Source: Streptomyces smyrnaeus
Lineage (GTDB): Bacteria > Actinomycetota > Actinomycetes > Streptomycetales > Streptomycetaceae
Direction of reading: 5' to 3'
Length of the DNA stretch: 64,000 nt
Assembly: GCF_017676345.1 (NCBI RefSeq)
Contig: NZ_JAFFZM010000007.1
Location: 62,001 to 126,000, forward strand
The position numbers were made by a program, and so were the translations under genes. Numbering within the stretch: position 1 is the first letter of the stretch; the number at the start of each line of letters is the position of its first letter. Below, in pieces: positions 53,354 through 61,795 of the stretch. The notes under the pieces are model-generated. The model was not told where the DNA came from, searched no databases, and worked only from the letters and a program-made list of their open reading frames with translations.

Positions 53354-55501
53354 TCAGTACCCCTCCTCCGGGGGTGCCTCCGCCTCCGGTGTGTCGGGCC
53401 GGTGGCCGGGGATGGTCGAGCGGGCGGCCGCCTCCCGGTGCAGGCGCAGGAACTCCATGTGCCGCTCGTACTGGTCGAGGATGTCCCCGATGAGCTGTTC
53501 CCGGCTGTACCCCATGACGTTGTAGCCCTGGCTGCCCTGCGGCAGATGGACCTCGTACCGCACGTAGGTGTCGTGTTCGGTGACCGTGCGGGTGGCGAAG
53601 GCGGGGGCCGGCACCTCGACCGGCCGGAGCCAGTAGCTGAATTCCTCCTGCTCGCCGATCGGCACCCGCAACCCCAGGTTCGGGAGGGTGATCTCCTCGT
53701 CGCGCTCCTCCTCCACCGTGGCTTCGGCACCCTGGACCCGCAGTTCCCCGGCGACCTCTTCCAGGGCCGGGCGGGCCACCTCGTCCGTGAACCGCGAGGC
53801 CGTACGGCGGCTGGGGAAGCTCATCGCCCGGGCGAGCCGCTGCCGCCAGTGCCGTTCGGCGACCGCGCCGTGGTGCGTGGTCCGCCCGGAGAGCGACGAC
53901 GGCATTGCGGTGAGCTGTGCGGTCTCCCGCATATGTTCGAACCGCAGTGCCTTGTAGAGGCCCGCGATGATCAGGAACATCACGAAGGAGAACGGCAGGC
54001 CCATCACGATGGTGGCGTTGGTCAGCGCGTCCACACCGCCGACGATCAGCATGGCGAGGGTGAGCAGGCCTGTCGCCGCAGCCCAGAAGATCCGCAGCCA
54101 CGCCTTGGTATCGGTGATCGGGGTGGGCAGATGCGAGCTGAGATTGCCCATCACCAGCGCCCCGGAGTCCGCTGAGGTGACATAGAGCAGCAGCCCGACG
54201 AAGGTGGCCAGCCCGGCGCTGAAGGTCGCCCCGGGGTACTGCGTGAGCAGCCCGTAGAAGCCCTGCTCGGGAGCGGCCATGGCGGTCTCGCCGAACTTGG
54301 TGTTGCCGTCCCGGATGATACCCAGCGCGCTGTTGCCGAAGACGGAGAGGAAGATCAGGGTGAACAGCAGCGGGATCACCAGCGTGGCCGCCACGAACTG
54401 CCGGATGGTCCGGCCGCGGGAGATCCGCGCCAGGAAGAGCCCGACGAACGGCGCCCAGGCGATCCACCAGGCCCAGAAGAAGAGCGTCCAGGAGTTGAGC
54501 CAGTCGGTCGGCTGGTCCCAGGCGAAGGTGTTGAGCGTCATCGAGGGGAAGCGGCTGACGTAGTCGCCGATGTTGAGGATCAGCGCGTTCAGCAGCCGGA
54601 TGGGGCTGTCCACGAAGAGGATGTAGAGCATCAGCAGGATGGCGAGCAGCACGTTGAGCTGAGACAGCCGCCGGATGCCCTTGTCCACGCCCGCCACGGC
54701 GGACACCGTGGCCATCGCCACGGCCACGATGATCAGGCCGATCTGCGCCGGCAGCCCCTCGTCCACCCCGAAGAGGTAGTCCAGGCCGTAGTTGAGCTGG
54801 ACCACGCCGATGCCCAGGGACACCGAGATGCCGAAGACCGTGCCGATGATCGCGGCGAGGTCGACCGTGTCGCCGATCCGGCCGTGGATGCGCCGGCCGA
54901 TGATGGGGTAGAGCGCGGACCGGATGGCCAGGGGCAGCCGGTAGCGGAAGGCGAAGTAGCCGAGGACCATGCCCATCAGGGCATACATGGCCCAGCCGGT
55001 GACGCCGTAGTGGAAGAGCGTCCACACCACGGCCTGCCGGGCCGCCTCGATGGTCTGGGCCTCTCCCTCCGGAGGAGCGAGATAGTGGGTGACCGGCCCG
55101 GCCACGGAGAAGAACATCAGGTCGATGCCGATCCCCGCGGCGAACAGCATGGCCGCCCAGGCGAACACCCCGTAGTCCGGGGTGGACTGCTGGGGCCCCA
55201 GCTTGATGCCGCCGTACCGGGACAAGCCCACGACCACCACGAAGACCAGATACAGCGTGGCGGCGAGGAAGTAGTACCAGCCGAACCAGGACGAGATCTT
55301 CTCGACCGTCACGCCCAGGGCGTTCTCGGCGCCGGACGGCGTGATGATCGCCCAGGCCGAGATGGCGAGGATCAGCAGGGACGCCCCGAAGAAGACGGTC
55401 GGCTTCAGCCGGATGCCGTCGCCGGGCTCGGTGACCGCGGTCGGCAGCTTCGTCCGGGGGGTGTCTTCGCCGCTTGGGCCGTTGTCTCCGTCTGTCGACA
55501 A
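53354..55501 (-). CDS. betT: BCCT-family choline/betaine transporter
   Basis: 715 residues starting at TTG 55501 (GGAGG 9 nt upstream; no ATG or GTG in frame fits). Twelve membrane segments with the BCCT signature in FFWAWWIAWAPFVGLFLARI and GVDKGIRRLS, and VFAWAAMLFAAGIGIDLMFF early on. The C-terminal cytoplasmic domain (560-715, acidic and Arg-rich) is long as in the high-affinity BetT group, where it senses osmolarity. It imports choline or glycine betaine with H+ or Na+. The start is 4 bp after the stop of a decayed GMC oxidoreductase frame. Confidence 0.88.
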   Translation of the reverse strand: MSTDGDNGPSGEDTPRTKLPTAVTEPGDGIRLKPTVFFGASLLILAISAWAIITPSGAENALGVTVEKISSWFGWYYFLAATLYLVFVVVVGLSRYGGIKLGPQQSTPDYGVFAWAAMLFAAGIGIDLMFFSVAGPVTHYLAPPEGEAQTIEAARQAVVWTLFHYGVTGWAMYALMGMVLGYFAFRYRLPLAIRSALYPIIGRRIHGRIGDTVDLAAIIGTVFGISVSLGIGVVQLNYGLDYLFGVDEGLPAQIGLIIVAVAMATVSAVAGVDKGIRRLSQLNVLLAILLMLYILFVDSPIRLLNALILNIGDYVSRFPSMTLNTFAWDQPTDWLNSWTLFFWAWWIAWAPFVGLFLARISRGRTIRQFVAATLVIPLLFTLIFLSVFGNSALGIIRDGNTKFGETAMAAPEQGFYGLLTQYPGATFSAGLATFVGLLLYVTSADSGALVMGNLSSHLPTPITDTKAWLRIFWAAATGLLTLAMLIVGGVDALTNATIVMGLPFSFVMFLIIAGLYKALRFEHMRETAQLTAMPSSLSGRTTHHGAVAERHWRQRLARAMSFPSRRTASRFTDEVARPALEEVAGELRVQGAEATVEEERDEEITLPNLGLRVPIGEQEEFSYWLRPVEVPAPAFATRTVTEHDTYVRYEVHLPQGSQGYNVMGYSREQLIGDILDQYERHMEFLRLHREAAARSTIPGHRPDTPEAEAPPEEGY

Positions 55502-55505
55502 AGTC

Positions 55506-55691
55506 TCACACCTCCGCTGCGCGGTTCCGGTGGCAGGCGGCGGTGGACGGCGGCAGCCGAGCGTCGCCGAGGGCCACCTCGGTGGACTCCTCGACCGGCC
55601 TCGTCAAGGCGCCCGCGCTCAACCGGTTCGCCGGGGCACGCCTCGCGGAGCCACCGCCGACGATGGTGAAGTGGTATGCCGCCCGGCCCAT
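55506..55691 (-). pseudogene. Remnant of a GMC oxidoreductase (choline dehydrogenase-like) N-terminus
   Basis: 61 codons from ATG 55691 with an intact GAGGAG ribosome site. Residues 5-25 (AYHFTIVGGGSARRAPANRL) match the FAD-binding start of GMC oxidoreductases, usually YDYVIVGGGSAGxVLANRL, but the second half of the loop is changed (G-C-V to R-R-A) and the frame then degenerates and stops 4 bp before betT. Choline dehydrogenase genes often neighbour betT, so a deletion may have removed the rest. It may still be translated and couple to the TTG start of betT. Confidence 0.5.
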
Positions 55692-55943
55692 GCACGCTCC
55701 TCGGATCGCGTTGCAGCACAGTGTGACGGGGTCCAACACAGGAGTGGCCATTCCCGAGCATCACCATACGGGCACATTCAGCCCAATCCGGGGAAGGACC
55801 CGCCACTCCGCACTCTTCATCGGCGGAGGCGGCGGTCGCCGCAGCGTGCCCCGCCCCCGCGGAGGGTGAGTGGCCTCGTGGACGCCCCGGCAGCGACCGT
55901 ACTGCTGCACAGGTGGTCCACCTCCTCCAGTGAGAGCGGGCGG

Positions 55944-57260
55944 TCAGCGGTATCGCAGCAGTCGGAAACCGCAGGCGTCCAAGGCGTTGAGGTCCGTCAC
56001 CGGTTCCGACGAGCTGTCGACGAGAGCCGTGCGGCCCTCCGCTGTGCGGAAGGCGTTCAGCAGGAGCCCCACGCTCTCCCGGCCCCGCGCATCGAGGCGG
56101 CGGACCCACACGAGTGCGCGGGCGCCGGGCGGCAGGGTGGCCAGTTCGTCCAGCACGGCTGCGAGATCGGTGTGCGTGGAGACCGAGCGCAGTTCGCCGA
56201 GTTGCTCCAGCGTGGGCGGCAGCCATGCAGCGGTGGTCGGGCTCGGGGGCACCGGCAGGCCGTCCTCGCCGGGTTCGGCGCCCCGGTCCCAGGCGTCGAA
56301 CCATCGCCATGGGTTGGCGTTCGGCAGGCTGAAGGGAGGTGATCCGTCCTTGGGCACGACGAGCGCGGCGTCGAGCATGGCCCGCTTCCAGTCGCCGCCG
56401 TCCAGGAATGCCGTCGTGTTGCAGGCGAACAGCCAGCCGCGCCGCTGTTCGTCGTCAGGGGACGGCTCGATGAGTTCGACCGGTTCACCGTAGGTGTGCG
56501 CCAGCCACGTCTCGGCCTTGACCACGGCTGTGGTGAAGCTGTCGGCGGGGCGCTGCCACGCAGGTGTGGGCGGGGCGGGAGGGAGGTCGGGCGAGGGGGA
56601 TCGGCGGGCGTACTTCAGGAACCGGACGCCCGCCGTCTCCAGCTGTGCGAGACGGCCGGTCATACCGTCGAGGAAGAGGACCTTCCCGTCGTCGTTGTGG
56701 ACGTGCACAAGGTGCCCGGAGACCTCCACTCCGGCCGCCTGTCGCCGGATCCACACCACGCCGCGGGTGCCCGGTCCCGACTCCTGCGTCGCGCGGATCA
56801 CCTCGTCCCAGTCACCGCAGGTCAGCCGGTCGGCGTCAGGGAAGTACCGGCGAAGCAGCAGGTCCCACCAGCCCGGTGCCTCGTGCGCGGGCGACCAGGG
56901 CAACGGCACTGCCGGGGTGCCGGCGAGGCCGCACTCCACAGCGACGACGCAGCCCCGCGCGTTGAGCCGACGCCCCTGCTCCTCGACCGGACGCGGCTTA
57001 CGCGTACGGGCGAACTCGGCCAGGTCGCCCCACAGGTCGTGCGAAGCGGGATGGAAGGGGCTGCCACCGTCCTTGGGCACGGCGACCGAGGCGGCCAGCA
57101 TCGGCCTGCCGGGATAGCCGGGCTGGGGCACCGCCCGGCAGGCGAAGAGCCGGCTCGCTTCGTCCTCGGCGACCGGTTCGTCCGTTCGCAGCTCGACCAG
57201 CCCCCCGTAGGTGGCGCGCAGCCAGTCGAGGGCGGCCTCTCGTGCGTTGTCCTGGTCCAC
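55944..57260 (-). CDS. Chimeric immunity-like protein: YrhB domains alternating with inactive papain-toxin-like domains
   Basis: 438 residues. Residues 5-85 and 243-325 are YrhB (Imm35-type) domains, each with the V-P-K-D-G motif. Residues 95-218 follow the effector's papain-fold domain (57646): the SGHLVHVHNDDGKVLFLDGM segment keeps His183 and Asp198, but N-C-P-N-N-V becomes N-A-R-G-C-V, so the catalytic Cys is Ala101. Residues 340-438 look like a second, shorter copy, in which the His is also lost (VGLLLNAF). An intact active site is therefore absent. Last gene of the T7SS effector operon; immunity or decoy function is inferred. Confidence 0.75.
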   Translation of the reverse strand: MDQDNAREAALDWLRATYGGLVELRTDEPVAEDEASRLFACRAVPQPGYPGRPMLAASVAVPKDGGSPFHPASHDLWGDLAEFARTRKPRPVEEQGRRLNARGCVVAVECGLAGTPAVPLPWSPAHEAPGWWDLLLRRYFPDADRLTCGDWDEVIRATQESGPGTRGVVWIRRQAAGVEVSGHLVHVHNDDGKVLFLDGMTGRLAQLETAGVRFLKYARRSPSPDLPPAPPTPAWQRPADSFTTAVVKAETWLAHTYGEPVELIEPSPDDEQRRGWLFACNTTAFLDGGDWKRAMLDAALVVPKDGSPPFSLPNANPWRWFDAWDRGAEPGEDGLPVPPSPTTAAWLPPTLEQLGELRSVSTHTDLAAVLDELATLPPGARALVWVRRLDARGRESVGLLLNAFRTAEGRTALVDSSSEPVTDLNALDACGFRLLRYR

Positions 57261-57280
57261 GTGTCTGTCCTGGCGCTGGG

Positions 57281-57580
57281 TCAGGCACCGGCCGGAGGCT
57301 GTGCGGGGTCGAGATTCCGGACGTACTCGGCCACCGGCAGGTGTGTCGGCGGCAGGTGGGGCGCGGCGCCGTCCTTGGGCACGATGACGACGCGGACGAA
57401 CGGCGCCCGCGTCTCGTCCCCCGTCTCCAGGTGCTCCTGGGAGTCGAACCGGATCGCCCAGGCCCTCTCGTACTCACGTGACAGATCCGGTTGCAGGACC
57501 AGGGTGAACTGGTTCGCGTACGGAGAGGTACGGAGAAAGGCGCGAGCAGCCTCGAGAGCGTCGTCGTGGGAGATCATCAT
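57281..57580 (-). CDS. YrhB/Imm35-type immunity protein
   Basis: 99 residues from ATG 57580 (GGAAG upstream; ATG 57577 also possible). SHDDALEAARAFLRTSPYAN and FVRVVIVPKDGAAPHLPPTH match the YrhB/Imm35 fold, predicted to neutralise papain-fold toxins in polymorphic toxin systems. It lies directly downstream of the toxin gene (65 bp) and 20 bp upstream of the chimeric protein, the usual order for effector then immunity. Confidence 0.78.
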   Translation of the reverse strand: MMISHDDALEAARAFLRTSPYANQFTLVLQPDLSREYERAWAIRFDSQEHLETGDETRAPFVRVVIVPKDGAAPHLPPTHLPVAEYVRNLDPAQPPAGA

Positions 57581-57645
57581 GTGCTTCCGGGTGATGGGGC
57601 GAACAGGTCGGCGGCTGGTGACGGGAGCCAGGTGAAGGGGCCGGG

Positions 57646-59334
57646 TCAACTTCTGTAGGGCATGTATCCGATGCGTATCACGTCCTGTTCGAGTCTGGCG
57701 AGCGTGCCGGTCTGGCCGTCGAGGAAGGCCACACCGTGCGGTGTGTTGATGACGTTGAACAAGTGTCCGGTGCCGTCGTCGCGGCGGATGCTCACGGCAC
57801 CGCGCGCGTCGGGCCCGCGCTGCTCCATGTCCCGGATGATGTCGTCGTAACTGTTCATGTAGTACTTGAAGCCGTCCGGATGTCCGCTGCCCAACGCGGA
57901 GTTGGGCATGTCGCCCCCGCCGTGCAGCGGAGCCGCGGACACCTCGTGGCCGTCCAGCCGCCGGTCGACCGTGACCACGTTGTTGGGGCAATTGTGGGTG
58001 TAGCCCGGCTCCCAGCGGTTGTTCAGGTCCCGCATCCATGGGAACTGGTCGTCCAGGAACTCCTGCGCCTTGGCGGGATCGACCGAGTCGTAGTGGATGG
58101 CCCGCTCCTGGACCCGTTCGGTGGACTGCGCCAGGTCGCCCCAGTCCCGACCCGCCCCGGAAGCCTCCCGGGCTCCGGTGCGGGCGGCGGCCTCGGCGCC
58201 CTCCGCGCCGGCAGGAGCCCCGTAGCGGGCTGCCTCCGCCCCCTCCTTGGCGGCCACCCGCGCTCCGGTGCGAGCTGCGCCGAGTCCTTTGGTACCGAGC
58301 AGTTCCGGGATGAGACGCCCCACCCCTTCGCTGGGGTCCTTCTTGAAGCTGTCCACCAGCGCCTGCGGGATGCGCTCCGGGTGGGCCGCCGTGGAGACCA
58401 GACCGGCGAGGGTGGTGTTCACGTTCTGTGCGTAGGCGGCCGGATGCGTCAGGTTGTAGACGTCCAGCGGGTTGAGTCCGCGGGCGAAGTTGACGAGGCC
58501 CGCACCGCCTTTGATGACCCCGCCCGCGACATGGGTCAACTCGATGGCACCAGCCTGCATGCCGTCCACGTAGGTGGCGGTGGCCCTGCTCAGTGGAGGC
58601 GGCTCCTTCGGCGCGTGGACGAGTGCCTCGCGCACCGACTTCGCCGCGCTGCGTGCCGCCTCGTTGCGCTGGTCACGCGCCCGCGCCAGGATCTCCTCGG
58701 CGGCCTCCCGGTGGGTGTCACCCGGGTCCTTGTCGGGCGGCGGGTCCTCACCCCGCGCCTTCTTCGACGCCGCCTCCCCCTTCTTGTACTCCGTTACCGC
58801 GCGCTTGGCCTCCCGCTGCGCCCAGCCGACCGTGTCGGCGAAGGATTCCAGGGCCGCCGCGGCCTTCTCGCAGGCGTCGCTCGCGCGCATCCACTTCACC
58901 GGATGCATCGGGAAGGTGTCCCGGAACGCTTCGGCTGCCTCGCCCTTCCAGTGCGAGGAGTCGAGCTTGCGCATGCCCTTGCCGACGAGGTCGAAGGCCT
59001 TCTGGAAGTCCCGCAGGTGCTTCGCCGAGGACCGGATGTCGGAGGGTGAGCCGTGCACCAGCTCGTTCGCCTCCTCGGTCTGCCCGAGCTGTTGCTCACC
59101 GACCGTCGCGCCCAGTGAGGCAGCCGCGTCGTCGCCCCAGTCCTCCACCGCGTCGGCCGCGCCCTCCGCGCCGACCGCGTCCAGGGCGCGCCCGGTATGG
59201 TTCGTCCCCCAGTCGACGAACTCGCCGACGCCGCGCTTGCCCTTCTCCCAACCTTCCTCAAGAGCACCGAGACCGTCGTTGGCGAGTGACTTCCCGCCGT
59301 CGACGATGTCGCCGAGGGTGTCGGTGAACCCCAT
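57646..59334 (-). CDS. T7SS-type polymorphic toxin with C-terminal papain-fold (Tox-PL) deamidase domain
   Basis: 562 residues without a signal peptide. Residues 1-240 are helical and carry a W-x-G motif (HWKGEAAEAF, Trp129-Gly131), typical of the N-terminal T7SS/ESX delivery domain of actinobacterial effectors. Residues 250-400 are a Gly/Ala-rich linker. Residues 405-562 are a Tox-PL (protein-glutamine deamidase or papain-like) domain: HNCPNNVVTVD with Cys449, GHLFNVIN with His524, and AFLDGQTG with Asp539 and Gln541. All catalytic residues are intact. The stop is 65 bp from an immunity gene. The target is unknown. Confidence 0.85.
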   Translation of the reverse strand: MGFTDTLGDIVDGGKSLANDGLGALEEGWEKGKRGVGEFVDWGTNHTGRALDAVGAEGAADAVEDWGDDAAASLGATVGEQQLGQTEEANELVHGSPSDIRSSAKHLRDFQKAFDLVGKGMRKLDSSHWKGEAAEAFRDTFPMHPVKWMRASDACEKAAAALESFADTVGWAQREAKRAVTEYKKGEAASKKARGEDPPPDKDPGDTHREAAEEILARARDQRNEAARSAAKSVREALVHAPKEPPPLSRATATYVDGMQAGAIELTHVAGGVIKGGAGLVNFARGLNPLDVYNLTHPAAYAQNVNTTLAGLVSTAAHPERIPQALVDSFKKDPSEGVGRLIPELLGTKGLGAARTGARVAAKEGAEAARYGAPAGAEGAEAAARTGAREASGAGRDWGDLAQSTERVQERAIHYDSVDPAKAQEFLDDQFPWMRDLNNRWEPGYTHNCPNNVVTVDRRLDGHEVSAAPLHGGGDMPNSALGSGHPDGFKYYMNSYDDIIRDMEQRGPDARGAVSIRRDDGTGHLFNVINTPHGVAFLDGQTGTLARLEQDVIRIGYMPYRS

Positions 59335-60005
59335 CAGCCCGCACCCGCCGACGAAGGCTTGTCCGTGGTGGCTGCCTGCTGCTGAGTGGTTTGCTCAGCA
59401 GGCGGGGGGCCGATCGTCTCGCGCAGCTTCGCGTCGACGTCGTCGCGCAGCCCGGCCGCGTCGATGACGTCCGTCACGGGAGAGGCGGTCGCCGTGCTGG
59501 CGTCCCAGGCCGCGGTCTTCCACGCCTGGAGGCTGGTCTCGCGGGCCTTTTGGAAGGACTCGGAGCTGTAGTCGGCGTCGCGGATCTGCGTGTAGGCGTT
59601 GTTGGACAGCACCTCGCCCCAGTCCTTGCCGGTGATCTCCTCCTCGGTCGCGTACGGGTTGCCCATCCCGGCGTTCACCGCGACCTTGAAGGCGCCCTGG
59701 ATGTACTGGTCCTGCTGGTGCAACGTCCCCGCGGAGAGGCCGACCCCCTCGGCGAAGGAGTTCCCTTCCTGTACCAAGGCGCGTACGCCCCACTCCCAAC
59801 GGTCACAGAAGTCACCGAAGGCCGAAGTCAGCCCGCCGTGCCCCAGCTGGAGGCTGTTGAGCGCCACTTCGGAGAAGCCCCTGCCCACCCCGGCCTCCCC
59901 GACCATGCCGAGCTCTTCCAACTCCGCGAGGGCGTCGTTGATCCCCTTGGTGATGAGCTTCAGCGCGGGCTTCGGCGCCGCCAGCTCCGGTTCCTTGCCG
60001 CTCAT
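59334..60005 (-). CDS. WXG100/ESX-like partner protein of the effector
   Basis: 223 residues. Mostly helical and rich in Glu and Ala; FCDRWEWGVRALVQEGNSFA (Trp-Glu-Trp-Gly) and GVGLSAGTLHQQDQYIQGAF resemble the W-x-G helical hairpin and following tail of ESX secretion partners. The C-terminal 40 residues are Pro/Gln/Thr-rich. Its stop overlaps the toxin start by one base (TGATG) and its ATG overlaps the SseB-like stop, so the three are translated together. It should act as co-secreted partner or chaperone for the toxin. Confidence 0.7.
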   Translation of the reverse strand: MSGKEPELAAPKPALKLITKGINDALAELEELGMVGEAGVGRGFSEVALNSLQLGHGGLTSAFGDFCDRWEWGVRALVQEGNSFAEGVGLSAGTLHQQDQYIQGAFKVAVNAGMGNPYATEEEITGKDWGEVLSNNAYTQIRDADYSSESFQKARETSLQAWKTAAWDASTATASPVTDVIDAAGLRDDVDAKLRETIGPPPAEQTTQQQAATTDKPSSAGAG

Positions 60006-60439
60006 GCGCTCCCCCCTCGCGATCCGTTCACCTTCGAGCGCAGGCGCTGCTCCACCGTCGCCTGCTCCGGTACGACACCCGCCACCGGCGGCAGTACGGA
60101 GCCGTCCTCACTTCCGGCGTCCAGCGCGATGCCGCACGGGCCGGGTACGGCTGGGGCGACGGCATCCAGCAGCCGCGCACCGAGAACAGCTCGGTAGCCG
60201 CGCTCCCCGTACAGGTTCTGCATCAGCAGGAAGCGGGACAGCGTTTCCTCGTTGGAGAACGCCATGATCCAGCGGATGCCACCCAACCGGGTCGAGAACA
60301 GTCCTCCGCTGTCGTCGATGGGCACCAGCACCACGGACGCTCGGAACTCGGCGAGGAAGTCCTGGAAGCGTTGTCGGGACGTTGTGGACACCTCGGCAGC
60401 CACGTGCTCGGAAGCCACCAAGTCCGCCAGTCGCACCAT
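60002..60439 (-). CDS. SseB-like protein, first gene of the effector operon
   Basis: 145 residues from ATG 60439 with GAGAGG upstream (ATG 60484 is possible). FQDFLAEFRASVVLVPIDDS, FSTRLGGIRWIMAFSNEETL and DAVAPAVPGPCGIALDAGSE follow the SseB N-terminal domain, found in Streptomyces next to T7SS genes. In enteric bacteria SseB relatives act in secretion or as chaperones; here a helper role is inferred from position only. Overlaps the next gene by ATGA. Confidence 0.75.
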   Translation of the reverse strand: MVRLADLVASEHVAAEVSTTSRQRFQDFLAEFRASVVLVPIDDSGGLFSTRLGGIRWIMAFSNEETLSRFLLMQNLYGERGYRAVLGARLLDAVAPAVPGPCGIALDAGSEDGSVLPPVAGVVPEQATVEQRLRSKVNGSRGGSA

Positions 60440-60994
60440 CGTGCCTCTCCCGAACTCCTGATCCCTCTCGACGAACGCTCGCATCCTGACACCGCAGCAC
60501 CCTGAAAGACAACATCGTCCCTGCTCAGGCAGCCATGGGGAGCAGTCCCGTAACAATGAATGCAGTCCTGTGACATCACCGCACCGCCCTGACGATCTGG
60601 CTCGACGGGGTCATCTCCGGGTGCGATCGGAACCGTCTTCCCCCAGCCCGCCCGTGGCCGGAACACGCGGCCGGCGCATGCCGCCTGCAACCGGCCGAAG
60701 CAATACACCTGGGCACACAGCCGGGAAGTCACGCCACCTGGGCGACGGAGTTGCTGATCGTCTCGGTACGCAGAGCAGCCGAGCAGTTTCCCGTCGGGCG
60801 CCGTCCTCATCGATCCGCTCTGCGGCACTCTGCTCCCGGCCCGAACCGTCAAGTGCCCGGCACCAAGCCCGGGCGCGCGGAAGGTACTTTTCTCGCCCTG
60901 CTCTCCACGCAGCCGGTGTAGCTCCGGTACGTGCACGTTGTGGAGCGCCGGGGCGTCACACGTTCACCCTCCGAGCCCGGCTCGATCGACGCCC
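60440..60994. other. Gene-free stretch, 555 bp
   Basis: Contains the promoter of the effector operon and the end region of the ABC exporter operon, both on the minus strand. Longer frames are Pro/Arg-rich shadows. No hairpin or operator was recognised with confidence. Confidence 0.4.
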
Positions 60995-61750
60995 TCACTG
61001 CTGCTGGGGCCCGTTGCGTGCCGAGTGGGTGCCGAGTGCGGTGTAGGCCGCTTCCGCTACCCGGCCGGGGGCGGCGTCTGCGGGAGCGTGGGCGAGGAAG
61101 CCCGCGGTGCTGCCGGTGTAGGTGATGTGTCCGGAGTGCAGGACGGTGACGTGTTGGGACTCCTCGGCCAGGTCGGCGATGTCGTGGGTGGACAGCAGTA
61201 CGCGTACGTCGTCGGTGAGAGCGGCGAGGACGTCGCGGAAGACGCGACGCTGCTGGGGGTCCATGCCGGCAGTTGGTTCGTCGAGCAGCAGGACGCGGGC
61301 GTTGTGGACGAGGGCCGAGGCGACACCGACGCGGCGCAGCTGGCCGCCGGAGAGCTGTTTGGTCTTCGTAGCAGCGCGGTCGGTCAGATCGACGCGCGCC
61401 AGGGCGCGGGCAGCGGCGTCCCAGGCGTCGCGCTTGCTCATGCCTTTGAGCCAGCCGGTATAGGCGACTTGTTCGCGGGCGGTCAGTCCAGTCATGGCGG
61501 TGATCTGCTGGGGCATCCAGGCGACGGCGGCTCGGAAGGCCTTGCGCCGGGAGTCGGTTCCGTCGAGTTCGACGCTGCCGTGGCGAGGTTGTGTCACGCC
61601 GGCGGCGAGGCGTAGGAGGGTGGTCTTCCCGGCACCGTTGGGGCCGAGCAGGACTGTGAGGCCGTCGGGGAGGGTGTAGTCGAGGTTGTCGAGCACGGGG
61701 CGAGCACGTAGTCCGTAGGCGTAGGTGCAGCGGGTCAGTGTCAACGTCAT
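60995..61750 (-). CDS. ABC transporter ATP-binding protein
   Basis: 251 residues. Walker A GPNGAGKTT, Q-loop MPQQIT, signature LSGGQLRRVGVASALVHN, Walker B VLLLDEPTAGMD and the STHDIADLAEES switch are intact. It is the last gene of an operon with two membrane-protein genes (gaps 45 bp and an ATGA overlap). Two-part ABC exporters of this type move peptides, lipids or drugs; the cargo is unknown, but a possible peptide gene lies upstream at the window edge. Confidence 0.9.
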   Translation of the reverse strand: MTLTLTRCTYAYGLRARPVLDNLDYTLPDGLTVLLGPNGAGKTTLLRLAAGVTQPRHGSVELDGTDSRRKAFRAAVAWMPQQITAMTGLTAREQVAYTGWLKGMSKRDAWDAAARALARVDLTDRAATKTKQLSGGQLRRVGVASALVHNARVLLLDEPTAGMDPQQRRVFRDVLAALTDDVRVLLSTHDIADLAEESQHVTVLHSGHITYTGSTAGFLAHAPADAAPGRVAEAAYTALGTHSARNGPQQQ

Positions 61751-61795
61751 GGAGGCTTCCGAAGGTGAGTCGCGGCTGTGGGAGGCCGGCGTCGG

